Origin: Diaporthe sp. PMI_573
Lineage: Eukaryota; Ascomycota; Sordariomycetes; Diaporthales; Diaporthaceae
Assembly (NCBI GenBank): GCA_021399435.1
Contig: JAJTUP010000067.1
Coordinates: 186,001-250,000, forward strand
Direction of reading: 5' to 3'
Length of the DNA stretch: 64,000 nucleotides
Part shown: positions 11,681 to 21,790 of the stretch, piece after piece
How positions within the stretch are numbered: position 1 is the stretch's first letter
Layout of the letters: each line of letters starts with the position of its first letter
Made by a program: the position numbers and the translations under genes
The notes under the pieces: generated by a model
Databases searched by the model: none
The model's input: the letters and a program-made list of their open reading frames with translations, nothing else
Told to the model about the DNA's origin: nothing

Positions 11681-13281
11681 TCATTTCACAACCACTCTCA
11701 CTCCTTCTGTGCCTTTTTTAGGAATAGGAATAAAGTAATCTACCGCCAAGTCCACAGCGTCCCTTCTAGTCTAGAAAAGCTCCATGTCTACTCTTCGAAA
11801 GACATGCGCCAGGACTAAGTAAAGCTCGGCCATGGCGAGATTCATGCCTAGGCACTGGCGCGGCCCCTTCCCAAATGGCACCACGTACTTTGCCAGCGGA
11901 TGCTTTCTGGCTCCTCCGCTGTTTTCATGCAGCCAACGTTCTGGCCGAAAGACGTCCGGCTCAGGAAATAATTTTGGATCACGGTGCTGCAAGTAAGATG
12001 TCATACTCAATGGCACCCCTGGTGGAATCACAAAACGACCGTAATGCGTCACGCTGTGGGGGTTGATGCGGACAAGCCGTTGGCTTATACCGAAGGACAG
12101 GCGTAACGCTGATCAATGGTTAGCCTTTTTGTACATAAAAACTTCGGAAGAATAAGGGAAGCTGTAAGCTCGATACGAGGTTTACAATACATACATTCCT
12201 GTACCACAGCATCCAAATATGGTAGCGTTTCCAAGTATGCTAAAGACGGAGCCGCCGCAGGGTCCGGGATAGCTTCCAGTAGCTCTCTTTGGAGACGCTC
12301 CAGAACATGAGGATTGTCCAGAATGTGGAAGCTAGCCACTGCGAGAGCCGTCTTGGTCGTCTCGATTCCGGCTCCCGTGATGCTTGCGGCCTCCTGGTGC
12401 AGGAGATCGAGAGATTTGTCTTCTGGGCGCAAGTCCGACTCAAGCAGGTCACTGAAAACAGTGGGCTGCCAAGTCTTCTTCTGACCACCATTATCGGCAT
12501 AATCAGACATGATACGCTTGATATGTGTGCGTACGACACCGTGAAACTCGAACACTGGCTTCATATCCGGGTTGATGATCGCCAGTACCGACTCGGGCAG
12601 GGACTGCATCAGCGAGAGGAACCAAGGGAAATGTCCCGACACATGAAGACTCATGGCGAGCTTGCGAATAGATGTCGTGAACGGGGTCCGGAAATCAGGG
12701 TATTCGAGAAAGTCATATGAGATGCCGAAGCTGTGGTCGTTGATCACGTCGGAGGTGAGAGCTGCATAAGCCTCATCCAGGCAGACTGGGCGCTGCGTCC
12801 CGCGATAATCACCCAAGATCCGATCGCACATTCTGTTGACATATTTCTGTATGCTTGGCTCATACTCTAGCACGCGCTTCCGACTGAAAGGTGGTGCGAT
12901 GGCCTGGCGACGATAGCGGTGCTGGTCGTGGTGGATCACGTCGAAGGTGGAAAGGGGGAGCCCAAAGCGGTATCTCCATGCCTCCGGCTTGCTGTGCCGG
13001 GATTTAGACGAGTACAGTACATCGTAAAATTCCGGGTCCGCTATGTGCACCTCCCACGGGTTGATGCGAATGATCGGACCATATCGTTGGTGCCATTCCT
13101 CGAGCTTGAAGATGAACTGGCCACCCTTGAAAACGTCATAATAGGTTTCGTACCACCCCGTCGCAGCCGTGAGTTTGGATCCCGGGATGTTGGCGATTGG
13201 GCTGAAAAATAATCGATGAAGGACCAGGAGGAGTTGGAGGCCAATAAGGCCCAAGAGCATGAATATTGTAATGCTCAGCAT
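11681..13281 (-). pseudogene. Cytochrome P450 (P450-2), premature TAG near the C-terminus
   Basis: Second ER-anchored P450, with membrane helix from residue 3, then IPGSK, GAGIETT, an ExxR across the intron 12109-12194 (E + SLRL), PERW and the haem loop FGKGPRQCLG. The frame reaches RRVDMELF and meets TAG at 11771-11773. Beyond it the same frame continues for 29 codons with normal P450 C-terminal character (VDYFIP, GVRVVVK) to a TGA at 11681-11683. This matches the C-terminus of P450-1 residue for residue in spacing. The natural end is therefore inferred at 11681 and the TAG is a nonsense mutation. Because the haem domain is whole, a short product might still fold, but the last beta-sheet strands would be missing. 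Confidence 0.88.
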
Positions 13282-13597
13282 CCTGATATTTTCGCGGTAA
13301 TAGCTGGTACGTAGGCGCCACAGTTTAGGTAGGATTTCTTTTTCCTCGGCAGGCTTCTGACTATTTCCCTAATCGTCTACTCAATTTATCCTAGACCGAT
13401 CTGGATACGCGAATGGTGTGTGCAAATGATCTACCTCGGGAGCCTGGGACTGAGGCCCGGCACCCGATCGCATCCTTCCGGGACATAAAATTGCTTATCT
13501 GGAAACGACCCGTCCAGGGCAACCTGACGCGGCACTCAACTTTGATGATTTTTCTTTTCACAGATATCCTTTAGTCAGGTATACTTGCGCTGTCGCC
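13282..13597. promoter_or_regulatory. Divergent upstream region of P450-2 and the FSH1 remnant
   Basis: About 315 bp with no gene. GAAACGACCCG at 13502-13512, some 220 bp upstream of the P450-2 start, is one inserted base away from the AAAGACCCG element seen at three other cluster promoters. Confidence 0.35.
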
Positions 13598-13815
13598 ATG
13601 GTCCGAATTCTGTGTCTGCATGGTATGGGCGTCAACGCCGAATGTACGGTCGTCGGGACCCGTGGAGGCTACACAGCAAAGACCTTGTGGGCTTGTGCGA
13701 GGATAATCTCTGTCTCGAATTGGAACACGATCAAGCTCATGAGGTGCCACGCGGGCTTGAGGAGGAGATATGTGATCTCATAGAAAATGTAGTCGCAATG
13801 GCAAACTGTGACTGA
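13598..13815 (+). pseudogene. FSH1-type serine hydrolase remnant (core deleted)
   Basis: The first codons (MVRILCLHGMG) are the hallmark N-terminal strand and oxyanion loop of FSH1-family fungal serine hydrolases. This family includes the thioesterase that releases the chain from some HR-PKSs. Within 100 bp the sequence moves, in another frame, to a C-terminal segment with the family's His region (DQAHEVPR) and a final helix ending at TGA 13813-13815. The nucleophile-containing middle (over 100 residues) is absent. It reads as a gene that suffered a large internal deletion plus frame change. Full-length family members are about 220-280 residues. Function is surely lost. Confidence 0.65.
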
Positions 13816-14004
13816 TAGCCTGGTGAATATGAGGATTGAGTCTTGGGGAACTTGGGTGGCAAAGAATTCAAGATTTCACATATGCATTTATTATTGTTCA
13901 TATGAATCAAACGCCCGGCGCGGTAGCTCAATGGACCATGATCTTTCTCGAAAATTGATACTGACACCTGCTAGCTAGTATTTGTATGTGCACATGCAGA
14001 AATT

Positions 14005-14949
14005 TCATACGGCAAAAGACTGACGAACCTCCTCTTCATGTTTCTTCAAGAAATCAGCAAAACTAGTGAGCTGAATTCCCCAGCGCTTTTGCAGAGCCAC
14101 GGCGTCCATCTGTGCACTCCTCTCGTTGAAATATGTCTGGGCAGCAATGATGTGGCTCTCAGGAATCAGCTTCTCGACCTCGTCCTTTGGCATGTACTGT
14201 GCTTCTATCTGGCGCCCTGAAGCTGCAGACAGTGCTGCGATAATCTGCGGTGGCTTGAGCGCCTCGGCGCCCAGCTCGATTTCCTGTCCATGGAAACGCT
14301 CCGGCTGCGTGAGAGCGGCGGCTGCGAAGCGTTCAACATCATCCGGGCTGATTAGCATCGTGGGCGTTTCTGGAGTCAACGCGGTGCGGAAGATGCCTTG
14401 GATGCCTTGGCTGAGCAGCTCAGGGAAGAAGAACGGCGCCAGAGGCTGCAGATAGTTGGACATGAAGGTGCAAGGGCGGAGAATGGTCCAGTTGGGGATA
14501 CCGCTTGTCCTCAGGCGTTCTTCGTTGGCCGCCTTGCTGAGCCAGTACTGCCGTGCAAAGTCGTTCCATGTATCCCATCCTGGAAAGGTGCTGTGCTGGC
14601 CAGTCAGGATCGTGGTGCTGTGCACGATGGTCTGGACACTGCTTCCCGCCCGAGTTGCCACTGTGATGACGTTGTTGGCGTGCCGGATCTCTGCTTTGGG
14701 GTCTTCAAAAGAGGGAGAGACGTTGAGAAAGACGGCGGAAACACCGTCCATGGCACGCTCTAGCGAAGGAATATCGTCAAAACTCCCAACCACCACCTCG
14801 ACGCCCAATTTTTTCAGTGCATCGGTTGCTGGTGAGGTGCTCGATCGAACAAGAGCTCGGATCTGGCAGCGAAACTTAACAAGAGATTTGATGGTCGCCC
14901 CTCCCTGCATGCCGGTGGCACCAGTAACCAGAATGGTTTATTGCTCCAT
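14005..14949 (-). pseudogene. NmrA-like NAD(P)-binding reductase, stop at codon 4
   Basis: Rossmann-fold protein of the NmrA/isoflavone-reductase-like group, often acting as a reductase or redox sensor in fungal clusters. The natural start is inferred at 14949: ATG GAG CAA, then TAA (14938-14940), then TILVTGATGMQGG, which is the dinucleotide-binding Gly motif. The next Met (14910) lies inside that motif, so starting there would lose the strand and the first two glycines. The rest (about 300 residues, no intron) is open to the stop at 14005. It has family features such as LRPCTFMSN and SPDDVERFA. A CAA-to-TAA change is a simple C-to-T transition. It may still make a truncated protein, but nucleotide binding should be impaired. 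Confidence 0.82.
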
Positions 14950-15516
14950 ATCAGAAGTCGAGTTTGTTCTGTACACAGGATTGCTAAACGATGGTGACTT
15001 GATATTCCAATTATGGTAGTCTCATATAGCACGAATAGTAATGTTTCGCTTTTTTATCTTAATCCTTATCGGTGCAATAACCCGCCGACTCTGAGAATGC
15101 AGGGTATGGATTAGCACGACGCTTGGTCATCACTGCCAAAGTGCCAACAACACAACAATCTCGGGACCGATCGGGCACATTTCAAGCATCGGCAAGTTCT
15201 GTAGTCTACCATCTTTGAACACTTCCCGCACTGCATATAAAGCAGAACATGGATGCATCTGATTCTGTGTGATTTCCAAATCAAATGAAAATTAAAAGTT
15301 CAAAGAATTCTAAGCATTTTGACTTCCTCATCATCCTTTTTCAGTGCTCGCGGCGACTTCCTGTGGATATAATTACAACTCATAATTCGGTAAAAAGTCA
15401 TCAAGACTTCCGCTGGGCCTCATTCCCACACTGCATTGGTGTACCGTTTCTAGTGAACAAAATGACATGGTGTTACAGGCCGCGTTGTACCTAAAAGTGG
15501 CATCAAACATTCTAAC
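14950..15516. other. Intergenic between reductase and exporter
   Basis: About 570 bp with no supported coding sequence. It holds the promoter of the NmrA-like gene and the 3' flank of the MFS gene. A GC-rich pair, GGGACCGATCGGGC, lies at 15161-15174. Confidence 0.4.
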
Positions 15517-17426
15517 TTAGCCTTGTACAACAGCAGCTTCTTCCTGACTGCTCTTCTCATCCGGAGCCTTCTTGTCAGACAGCCTGCCGACGCCAGTTGG
15601 GCCTAGTGCGCAGAGGAACGTGACACCAAACAACGCGATAGCCAAGGCCCAGCTAGCGTGCAAACCATCAAGGTACGCGCTGCGCGCTCCACGGAGCAAG
15701 TCACCCTCAAACGCTCCCTCTAGACCGCCGGCGCCGACGCTAAGAACCTCGTGTCCATCAATCCCTCCTATATGTCCAGGGGCAGTGTTGAGGATCATGT
15801 TGTTCAGAATAGCATCCGTGGCACCGACTCCGTAGGCGGCAGAGACGAACTGGAAGACTGTGACAGCGTGTTAGTAACCATAAAACGCATGGGACGGCTG
15901 GTGATGGGTGGCCGGTGTATCTTACAGAGCACTGTGGACAAAGTAACAGCCGAGTCCGATGCGGTGCTCGTTGCCCCTGCGACGATGACGGGGATCTGCA
16001 CTGAAAGACCGGTGCCAACACCGTACAAGATCTGGTAGCCTATGACTGGACCCAGGGATGTGTTGAGGCCGAAAGTGTAGATTAAGCCACTCCCTACTGT
16101 GACGAACACTGCGCCAATCAAAAGAAACACCTGGTAGTTGTTGACCTTTCCCACCAAGGAAGAAGAAACCACAGTACTCAGTGACGTGGATAGAATGGTC
16201 GGTATGACCTTGACGCCACTAATGAGTGGGCTATCTCCAGCGATTGACTGGAAATAGATGGGTAGATTGTAAATCAGAGAGAAGTTTGCGGCATTCAGAC
16301 TGCAAACAGAGGTTAGTGATCCGATCTTCTGAAGAGCCCAATGAAAAGGTTACCAGTCACTTACAAGAATATAAAGGCGCAACAGGCGGCAATAGCCCGC
16401 CTACGCAGGATTCGGGGAGCGACGAGAGCTTTCTCTCCTTGGAACCACTCAACGCACAGCCAAGCAACAGTCAAGACAACCCAGAGAACCAACAGGGCGA
16501 TAATAGTGCCAGAACTCCACTCCCTGGAGACTCCGCCCCATTGCAGCGCCAGGAAGAAGCATATGAGACTGCATAAAAGCAGTACCAGGCCCGGCAGATC
16601 AAAGTTGATGATAGTCTCGTTGAAGCCCATCTTGTTATGGTTCTTGGCGTGCTCCGGAGTTCGGAAAAGGAGCATGGTGAGCACAGCAACACCGCCGATG
16701 GGCAGGTTAATGTAGAAACACCACCGCCACGTGACACTCTCGGAGAAGACACCCCCAAGAAGAGGTCCCACCACGCTGGCAAGGCTGAACGTCGAGCCAA
16801 GCAGACCAATGATGATGGGAACCTTAGCCGGACGCGCGACAAAAGCCGCGATGGTGTAGCAACCGCCTGTCAAGCCTGCACCGCCTCCACCTTGTATCGC
16901 ACGGCCGATGACTAGGGCCACACTGTTGGGAGCCAGTGCGCATACAAGACTTCCGACTTCGAAGAACGCGATGGAGGCAATGAAGACAAGACGTAAGGAG
17001 TAGTACTTGTATGCCTTGCCCCACATGGGCTGGAACGACGCCAGAGTTAGGAAGAACGCGCTGCCGTACCAGCCAATGTCCTCCATGCTGCTGAACTCGG
17101 ATGTGATGCGTGGAATTGCCGTGGCAATGATACTCTGTTTGTGGATCGTCTGCTCAGCCAACGCCCAGCCAGGTCGTCTCATCACGACAGCGTCCAAGGC
17201 AAAGAAAGATTGAGCTTACCATATCCAAAGCGACGAGGAACATACTCAACAACAGACCGCTGACGATGAGAACCAGAATGATACCTGAAGGGTAATGGAT
17301 CTCCGGCTCCTGGACGGTCGACGTCGTGTTGCTATCATTGGTCGCATCTTTCTCCTGCGAAGGAGCAGTAGCGTCCAACTGACCCCCTTGCACAGAGGGG
17401 GCAGCAGGATCCGTTTCGGCGGCCAT
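15517..17426 (-). CDS. MFS multidrug-type exporter (DHA2, 14 TM)
   Basis: Drug:H+ antiporter of the plasma membrane, probably exporting the cluster's metabolite. Start at 17426 (MAAETDPAAP), preferred over the upstream ATG because the N-terminus is then a usual soluble tail. Four exons, with introns 17135-17219, 16300-16364 and 15858-15925, all GT-AG, join in frame to a TAA at 15517. Motifs: LDMSIIATAIPRI in TM1, GRAIQGGGGAGL, antiporter motif C (GPLLGGVFSESVTWRWCFYINLP) spread over two segments, and a Lys/Glu-rich C-tail. About 560 residues, the normal length. This is one of the few cluster genes with no lesion, which fits retained self-protection or a new role. Confidence 0.92.
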
Positions 17427-18219
17427 GGCGAGCAGAATGGAACGTATCACCAGCCGAGGAGCCACGAAAGAAAACGATATGGCCTGATAGTTGAAGACTG
17501 TCTAGCACAAAGATCAATGGCCGACAAGGAGGGAAAGGAACCGGCGAGAATCGGTCGGCAGCCGTTCGTAAAATATGAAGGGGTGCGGAAGAATTCGAGA
17601 CGGCACTTCAAATGACGTTATGTACCTCGCCAGGCTGGCTTGTTTGACAAATATTGACAAATGTTGAACTGGTTAATTACTACAAATGCAAACGAAAAAC
17701 GTGCTGTCCAACACGTGAGGAAAGGGGTGTTCGAGACAAATCACAGTACCGACATTCTAACCCCTGCAGCTACCCCAGAAAGTACCCGGTGACATGTCGA
17801 AAAGTAGCCGGTCGAGTACTATTCTGTGTTTATAAACGCACTCACGGCCCATGGTGCCCCACTGTAAAGTACCCGATGACCCAATGAAAAGTACCCGGTC
17901 CACGATGTAAGTGCCCGGTCTGGAAAAACAAAACCTCTCTTCGTGTCATGTCGAATTGAACATTAATAATTCCGGTCGCCGAAATTTTCCAACACACAGT
18001 AGGCCTCCATCAAGTTGCCGATATTACCAGAAACAACACCTCGTAGACGATTCCATTTTTTCTTCAGTGAAAGACCCGGACACGGAGCCCCGAATGCGGG
18101 TGCCGGAGTAGGCTGGCGCATTCTCTAGTCAATATGTGTATTTATGGTAACTGTGTCGTAGCTGGGGAGTCAAGTGGCTCCCGGGCACCTCGTTTGTTGA
18201 TTGATGGCTTTTCCACACC
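17427..18219. promoter_or_regulatory. Divergent promoter of exporter and FAD oxidase
   Basis: About 790 bp between two genes transcribed apart. It holds five copies of an AGTACCCGGT-like element (17781-17919, listed separately). The AAAGACCCG core lies at 18070-18078, 142 bp before the FAD oxidase ATG. No gene is supported here. Confidence 0.5.
17781..17919 (+). repeat. Five AGTACCCGGT-like direct repeats, about 22 bp apart
   Basis: Copies start at 17781 (AGTACCCGGT), 17803 (AGTAGCCGGT), 17868 (AGTACCCGAT), 17890 (AGTACCCGGT) and 17911 (AGTGCCCGGT). Spacing within each group is 21-22 bp, close to two helical turns. The intervening bases are also alike (GAC...GAAA). They could be operators for a cluster Zn2Cys6 regulator (CGG half-sites), or the subterminal repeats of a small degraded transposon. 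Confidence 0.6.
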
Positions 18220-20112
18220 ATGACATCCAGTCTACAAGCCGCCATCGTCGCGGCCGTTCTTGCCTCTGTGGTAGCCGTGATTAGAAGACCACTTCTTGAC
18301 TCAATTTCCATTGCCTCGCAAGTCTTGGCTGCCAAGGAGCAAGCAGCATGCCGCTGCACCAGGGGCGCCTCTTGTTGGCCCACACCTTCTCAGTGGTCTC
18401 ATTTCAACGAGACAGTGGGAGGTCGGTTGCTGTCATCACCACCGTTGGGCGCCCCATGCCATGAACCACAGTATGATGCTGCTCTTTGCAGTCAAATCAG
18501 GGACGGATGGCCATGGCCTGGCATACATATCTCAAGCCCCACCTCAGTAATGAACCCTTACTTTCAAAGCCAAGAGCATCCACGTGCCTCCGACTGCAGC
18601 CCGTTCACAGATTCCAGTATCCCCTGCATCGTGGACCATCATGCCCTGCTGGCGGTCAACGTCACCTCGGCCGAGGATGTCATCGCAAGTCTGGCATTTG
18701 CCCGCAGACATGACCTTCGAATAGTCATCAAGAACACTGGACATGAGTACACAGGAAAGTCTGCCTCAGATCGCAACACCCTGACACTGTGGACGCATCA
18801 CTTGACATCCGGCACGAAAGTCATCGAGTACAATAGTGCATACTACAACGGGGCCGCCATGAGGCTGGGCGCGGGCGTCTTGGCCTTAGATGCCGTAACC
18901 ACCGCCCGCCAGCACGGCGTGCGCTTCGCCGGCGGCTTCTGTCCCAGTGTCGGGATAGCGGGAGGTTACATCCAAGGGGCCGGGCATGGGCCCCTGAGCT
19001 CTGCGTACGGCATGGCGGCAGACAACGTGCTGGAGTGGGAAGTCGTGACGGCGGCCGGTGACCACATCGTGGCATCTCCAACTGAGCACGAGGACCTGTA
19101 CTGGGCGCTGGCCGGAGGAGGTGGTGGCGCTTTTGGCGTTGTTGTCTCCGTCACGGTCCGTGTCTTCCCCGGCGACCAGCTCATTGGCGGGGCGAGTATA
19201 ATTGTCTTGCGCGCGGAACAGCCCAGCGACGAGGTCTTCTGGGGGGGGTTCGGTGCGTGGCAGAGTGCCATTCCCGCACTTATGGAGCGCGGAGCGACGG
19301 CGGGATATGCGATCACGGCCGAGGCGCTCATTATTCAGCCCATCACGGTGCTTGACGCGTTGGAGAGCGAGATGCAGGCCCTCCTTTCGCCGCTCACTAA
19401 TAAGCTCGACGGCTTGAATGTGTCGTACAACTTGCGGCAGACATCTTTCCTTTCCTACTACGAGCACTTTGAGACATATACCGGGCCACTGCCTTGGGGG
19501 CCGTTTAATGTGGACCTACTCTTTGGTGGTAAAATCATCCCCAGACGAGTGCTCTACAACCAGCAGGAGGAACTATTGGCCACGGTCCGCCACGTCATTG
19601 AGAAGACATGAGCATTTCTGGGGTTCGTCGCAGTCAATGTCGATAGAAATCAACCAGGAGGGCCACACATTCCACCCATCGCGCCTAACGCTGTGCTGCC
19701 GGCGTGGAGACAGGCCGGTCTCACGGTGCTGGCACAGTCTCAATGGAACCTGACGGCGTCAGGCGACGAGGGGCTTGACAGAGCACGGGAGATGACAGAA
19801 GTCGTGGTCCCCGCCCTGACAAAGCTGGGGGGACAGGGTCAAGAAGCTGGGACGTACCTAAACGAGGCTGACCCTGGGCTAAAGGACTGGCGGAGGGAGT
19901 TCTACGGCTCAAACTGGGAAAGGCTCATGCGGGTGAAAAAGGATTGGGACCCAAGCAACATACTGTGGGCACCGATGACGGTAGGCAGTGATGAGTGGAC
20001 TTTGGATACCAAGGGGACTCTTTGCCGCGTAGATTGGCTCCAGAGGCTCCGTGTGGTTTGGAGTTCTTGGTGGGACGAGTGGTGGAATAATCTCAGCTCT
20101 GCAGTTCTGTAA
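18220..20112 (+). pseudogene. BBE-like FAD-linked oxidase, interrupted by in-frame TGA
   Basis: Secreted or vesicular flavoenzyme of the berberine-bridge family, which oxidises C-N, C-O or alcohol bonds in natural products. Signal-like N-terminus (residues 1-20). The FAD site has His in NTGHEYTGKS and Cys in GFCPSVGIAGG, the pair that can hold FAD by two covalent bonds. There is no intron. The frame meets TGA at 19609-19611 after RHVIEKT, then continues unbroken in the same frame for 167 codons. That part carries the family's C-terminal substrate/FAD segment (YLNEADPG, WDPSNILW) to the stop at 20112. Total length with the TGA is 631 codons, normal for the family. A 40-bp intron over the TGA would be too short and has a poor donor. 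Confidence 0.88.
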
Positions 20113-20127
20113 AGAGTGCGAAGGAAT

Positions 20128-20320
20128 GTCAATTTTGGTCCCTCCAGAGGTCGCTGTACTGCAGCTCCTCGTCCGGGCCGGTGATAGCCACTGAGATCTT
20201 GTCGGATAAGACGAACCGCTTAAGGCCCGCCTCCTCATACTCACGCCAGAGAGCCTTGAAGTCGACCCTAGTATTCTCAGACCCACAATGCAGTTTTCGC
20301 ACTAGAATGTCTGGATACCC
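20128..20320 (-). pseudogene. C-terminal coding relic, unrecognised
   Basis: On the minus strand a non-repetitive frame reads like a protein tail (YPDILVRKLHCGSENT, then WREYEEAG, KISVAITGPDEEL) and stops at TGA near 20128. No start or upstream coding sequence can be followed between 20320 and 20580. I do not recognise the family. It may be the last exon of a gene otherwise lost. Confidence 0.35.
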
Positions 20321-20588
20321 ACATTGCCGTGACGCTGCTGGTGTACTTATGTGAGCAAGGGATGCTCGGAATCAATTTGACCACAGTAAAGAACTGTCGG
20401 GATGAGTCTCTTCCTTCCTACGTTTCTGGGCCAGGGTAAATCTACCTAGGTATCAGGCCCCTGCCATCAGTACGGCAGGATAATTGGGCTCCTCCGAGCG
20501 GTAGAACTTAAGACAAGCAGCAGCATTGAAAGGGACAGAATAGTCCCCAGGCGGTTGCATATTAGGATCTTCTTAGCTTAAGTCCACT

Positions 20589-21299
20589 CTAATTGGCAGG
20601 ACCAGTGACATCCTCAAGTGCACTATCTATCGCAGCATCGCAATGAATCATTGTGGTGTCGAAGACTGGCACCGGCAAGTTATCCTGATTGAGCAGCATG
20701 CCGACCTCAGTGCACCCAAGAATTATGCAGTCCGCTCCCTTCGCAATAAGTCGGTTGGCAATGCGGACATAAGCATCCTCGCTTTCTTTTGTCACAAGTC
20801 CCCGGCATAATTCATCGTTAATAATCCGGTGCGTCTCGGCTCGGTCGGAGTTGTCCGGGATAATCGGAGAGAGACCAGCCGCGACAAGCCGGTCGACGTA
20901 GAATGTTTTCTCCATCGTGAAAGCCGTGGCCATTAGTCCCGGCGAAGTGAGGCCGCGGGCTCGAATGCGGGCGGCGGTGGCGTCTGCAATGTGTATCATG
21001 GGCACCGAGACGCCCTTCATCATCTGATCGGCGACTTTGTGCATCGTGTTTGTTGCCAGGATGATAAGATCGGACCCACCCCTTTCAAGTGCCTTGGCTT
21101 CGGTATTGAGGATGCGCCCGGCTTCTTCCCACTCGCCTCGCTCCTGCAAGGCTTGTATCCGCGAGAAGTCTAGCGACCGAATGAGGAGTTCGGGGGAATG
21201 GAGGCCGCCAAGTCTGTCCCTGGTCAGACTGCAGAGTTGTCGATAGTAGACCTGAGTCGATTCCGCGGACATGCCGCCCAAGATTCCAATCGTCTTCAT
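20589..21299 (-). CDS. Aspartate/glutamate racemase family protein (YgeA-like)
   Basis: PLP-independent amino-acid racemase, about 236 residues, intronless and open. Start at 21299 (MKTIGILGGMSAEST) puts the family's first strand at the N-terminus. The second catalytic site keeps Cys in LGCTEVGM. The first site reads ATNTMHK, with Thr where symmetrical racemases have Cys. That Thr/Cys arrangement is known from E. coli YgeA-type enzymes, so it need not be a defect. It would interconvert L- and D-amino acids such as Asp or Glu. The bacterial look and lack of introns suggest possible transfer from bacteria. Its link to the neighbouring cluster is only by position. Confidence 0.88.
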   Translation of the reverse strand: MKTIGILGGMSAESTQVYYRQLCSLTRDRLGGLHSPELLIRSLDFSRIQALQERGEWEEAGRILNTEAKALERGGSDLIILATNTMHKVADQMMKGVSVPMIHIADATAARIRARGLTSPGLMATAFTMEKTFYVDRLVAAGLSPIIPDNSDRAETHRIINDELCRGLVTKESEDAYVRIANRLIAKGADCIILGCTEVGMLLNQDNLPVPVFDTTMIHCDAAIDSALEDVTGPAN

Positions 21300-21340
21300 T
21301 TTGTTGATCTTGAGGCAGGTGTTTGGATAAACTGTTTCAG

Positions 21341-21790
21341 TCACAATGGAATGGAATGGATAACTGTCGTGGCTTGTAGAACTAGCGCAGTAGGCTGCTG
21401 TCTGAGAACATCAGGCGAAGCTAACCCCGGCGCGGGCTCGGTTCCTGCATGTTCTCTCACGGCGTCCTCCGTCTCTTTAACCTCACGCAGCTCAAGCTGC
21501 AGGCGTCGTCTCCACTCGACAGAGAGGGAGACGTGTCCCTGAGCTGGGTGACTTGCGTGCCACTCACTCTGCGTGTCCATGGTGAGCAGAACGGCACCAC
21601 GCGTTGCACTGGAAATTACGATATCATTTTGAGAGACTATGCCGGCAATCTCACCCTGAGCTTGGTCAAGAAACTATCTAGTGGTACAGTGCCCGAAAGG
21701 GATTGATCCTGTGTAGTCCTCTCTTGCTGCTCTCCCGCCTCCAGCTCTTCGACCCGGATCGCAAATTGGCCAACCTAATCCTCCAACTCT
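21341..21790 (-). other. Possible coiled-coil coding relic at the GC/AT boundary
   Basis: Two minus-strand stretches have charged, helix-like composition (QFAIRVEELEAGEQQER; EWRRRLQLELREVKETE). They lie next to each other, one with a TAG where Gln is plausible. They could be what is left of a cluster transcription factor, but no DNA-binding motif is visible. Weak call. Confidence 0.25.

Noticed and set aside
1..20112. All cluster lesions as sequencing errors
   Set aside because: Three nonsense sites in well-conserved frames are not homopolymer indels, and the amidase, DUR3 and MFS genes on the same sequence are clean over many exons. The single-base indels could still be errors and should be checked.
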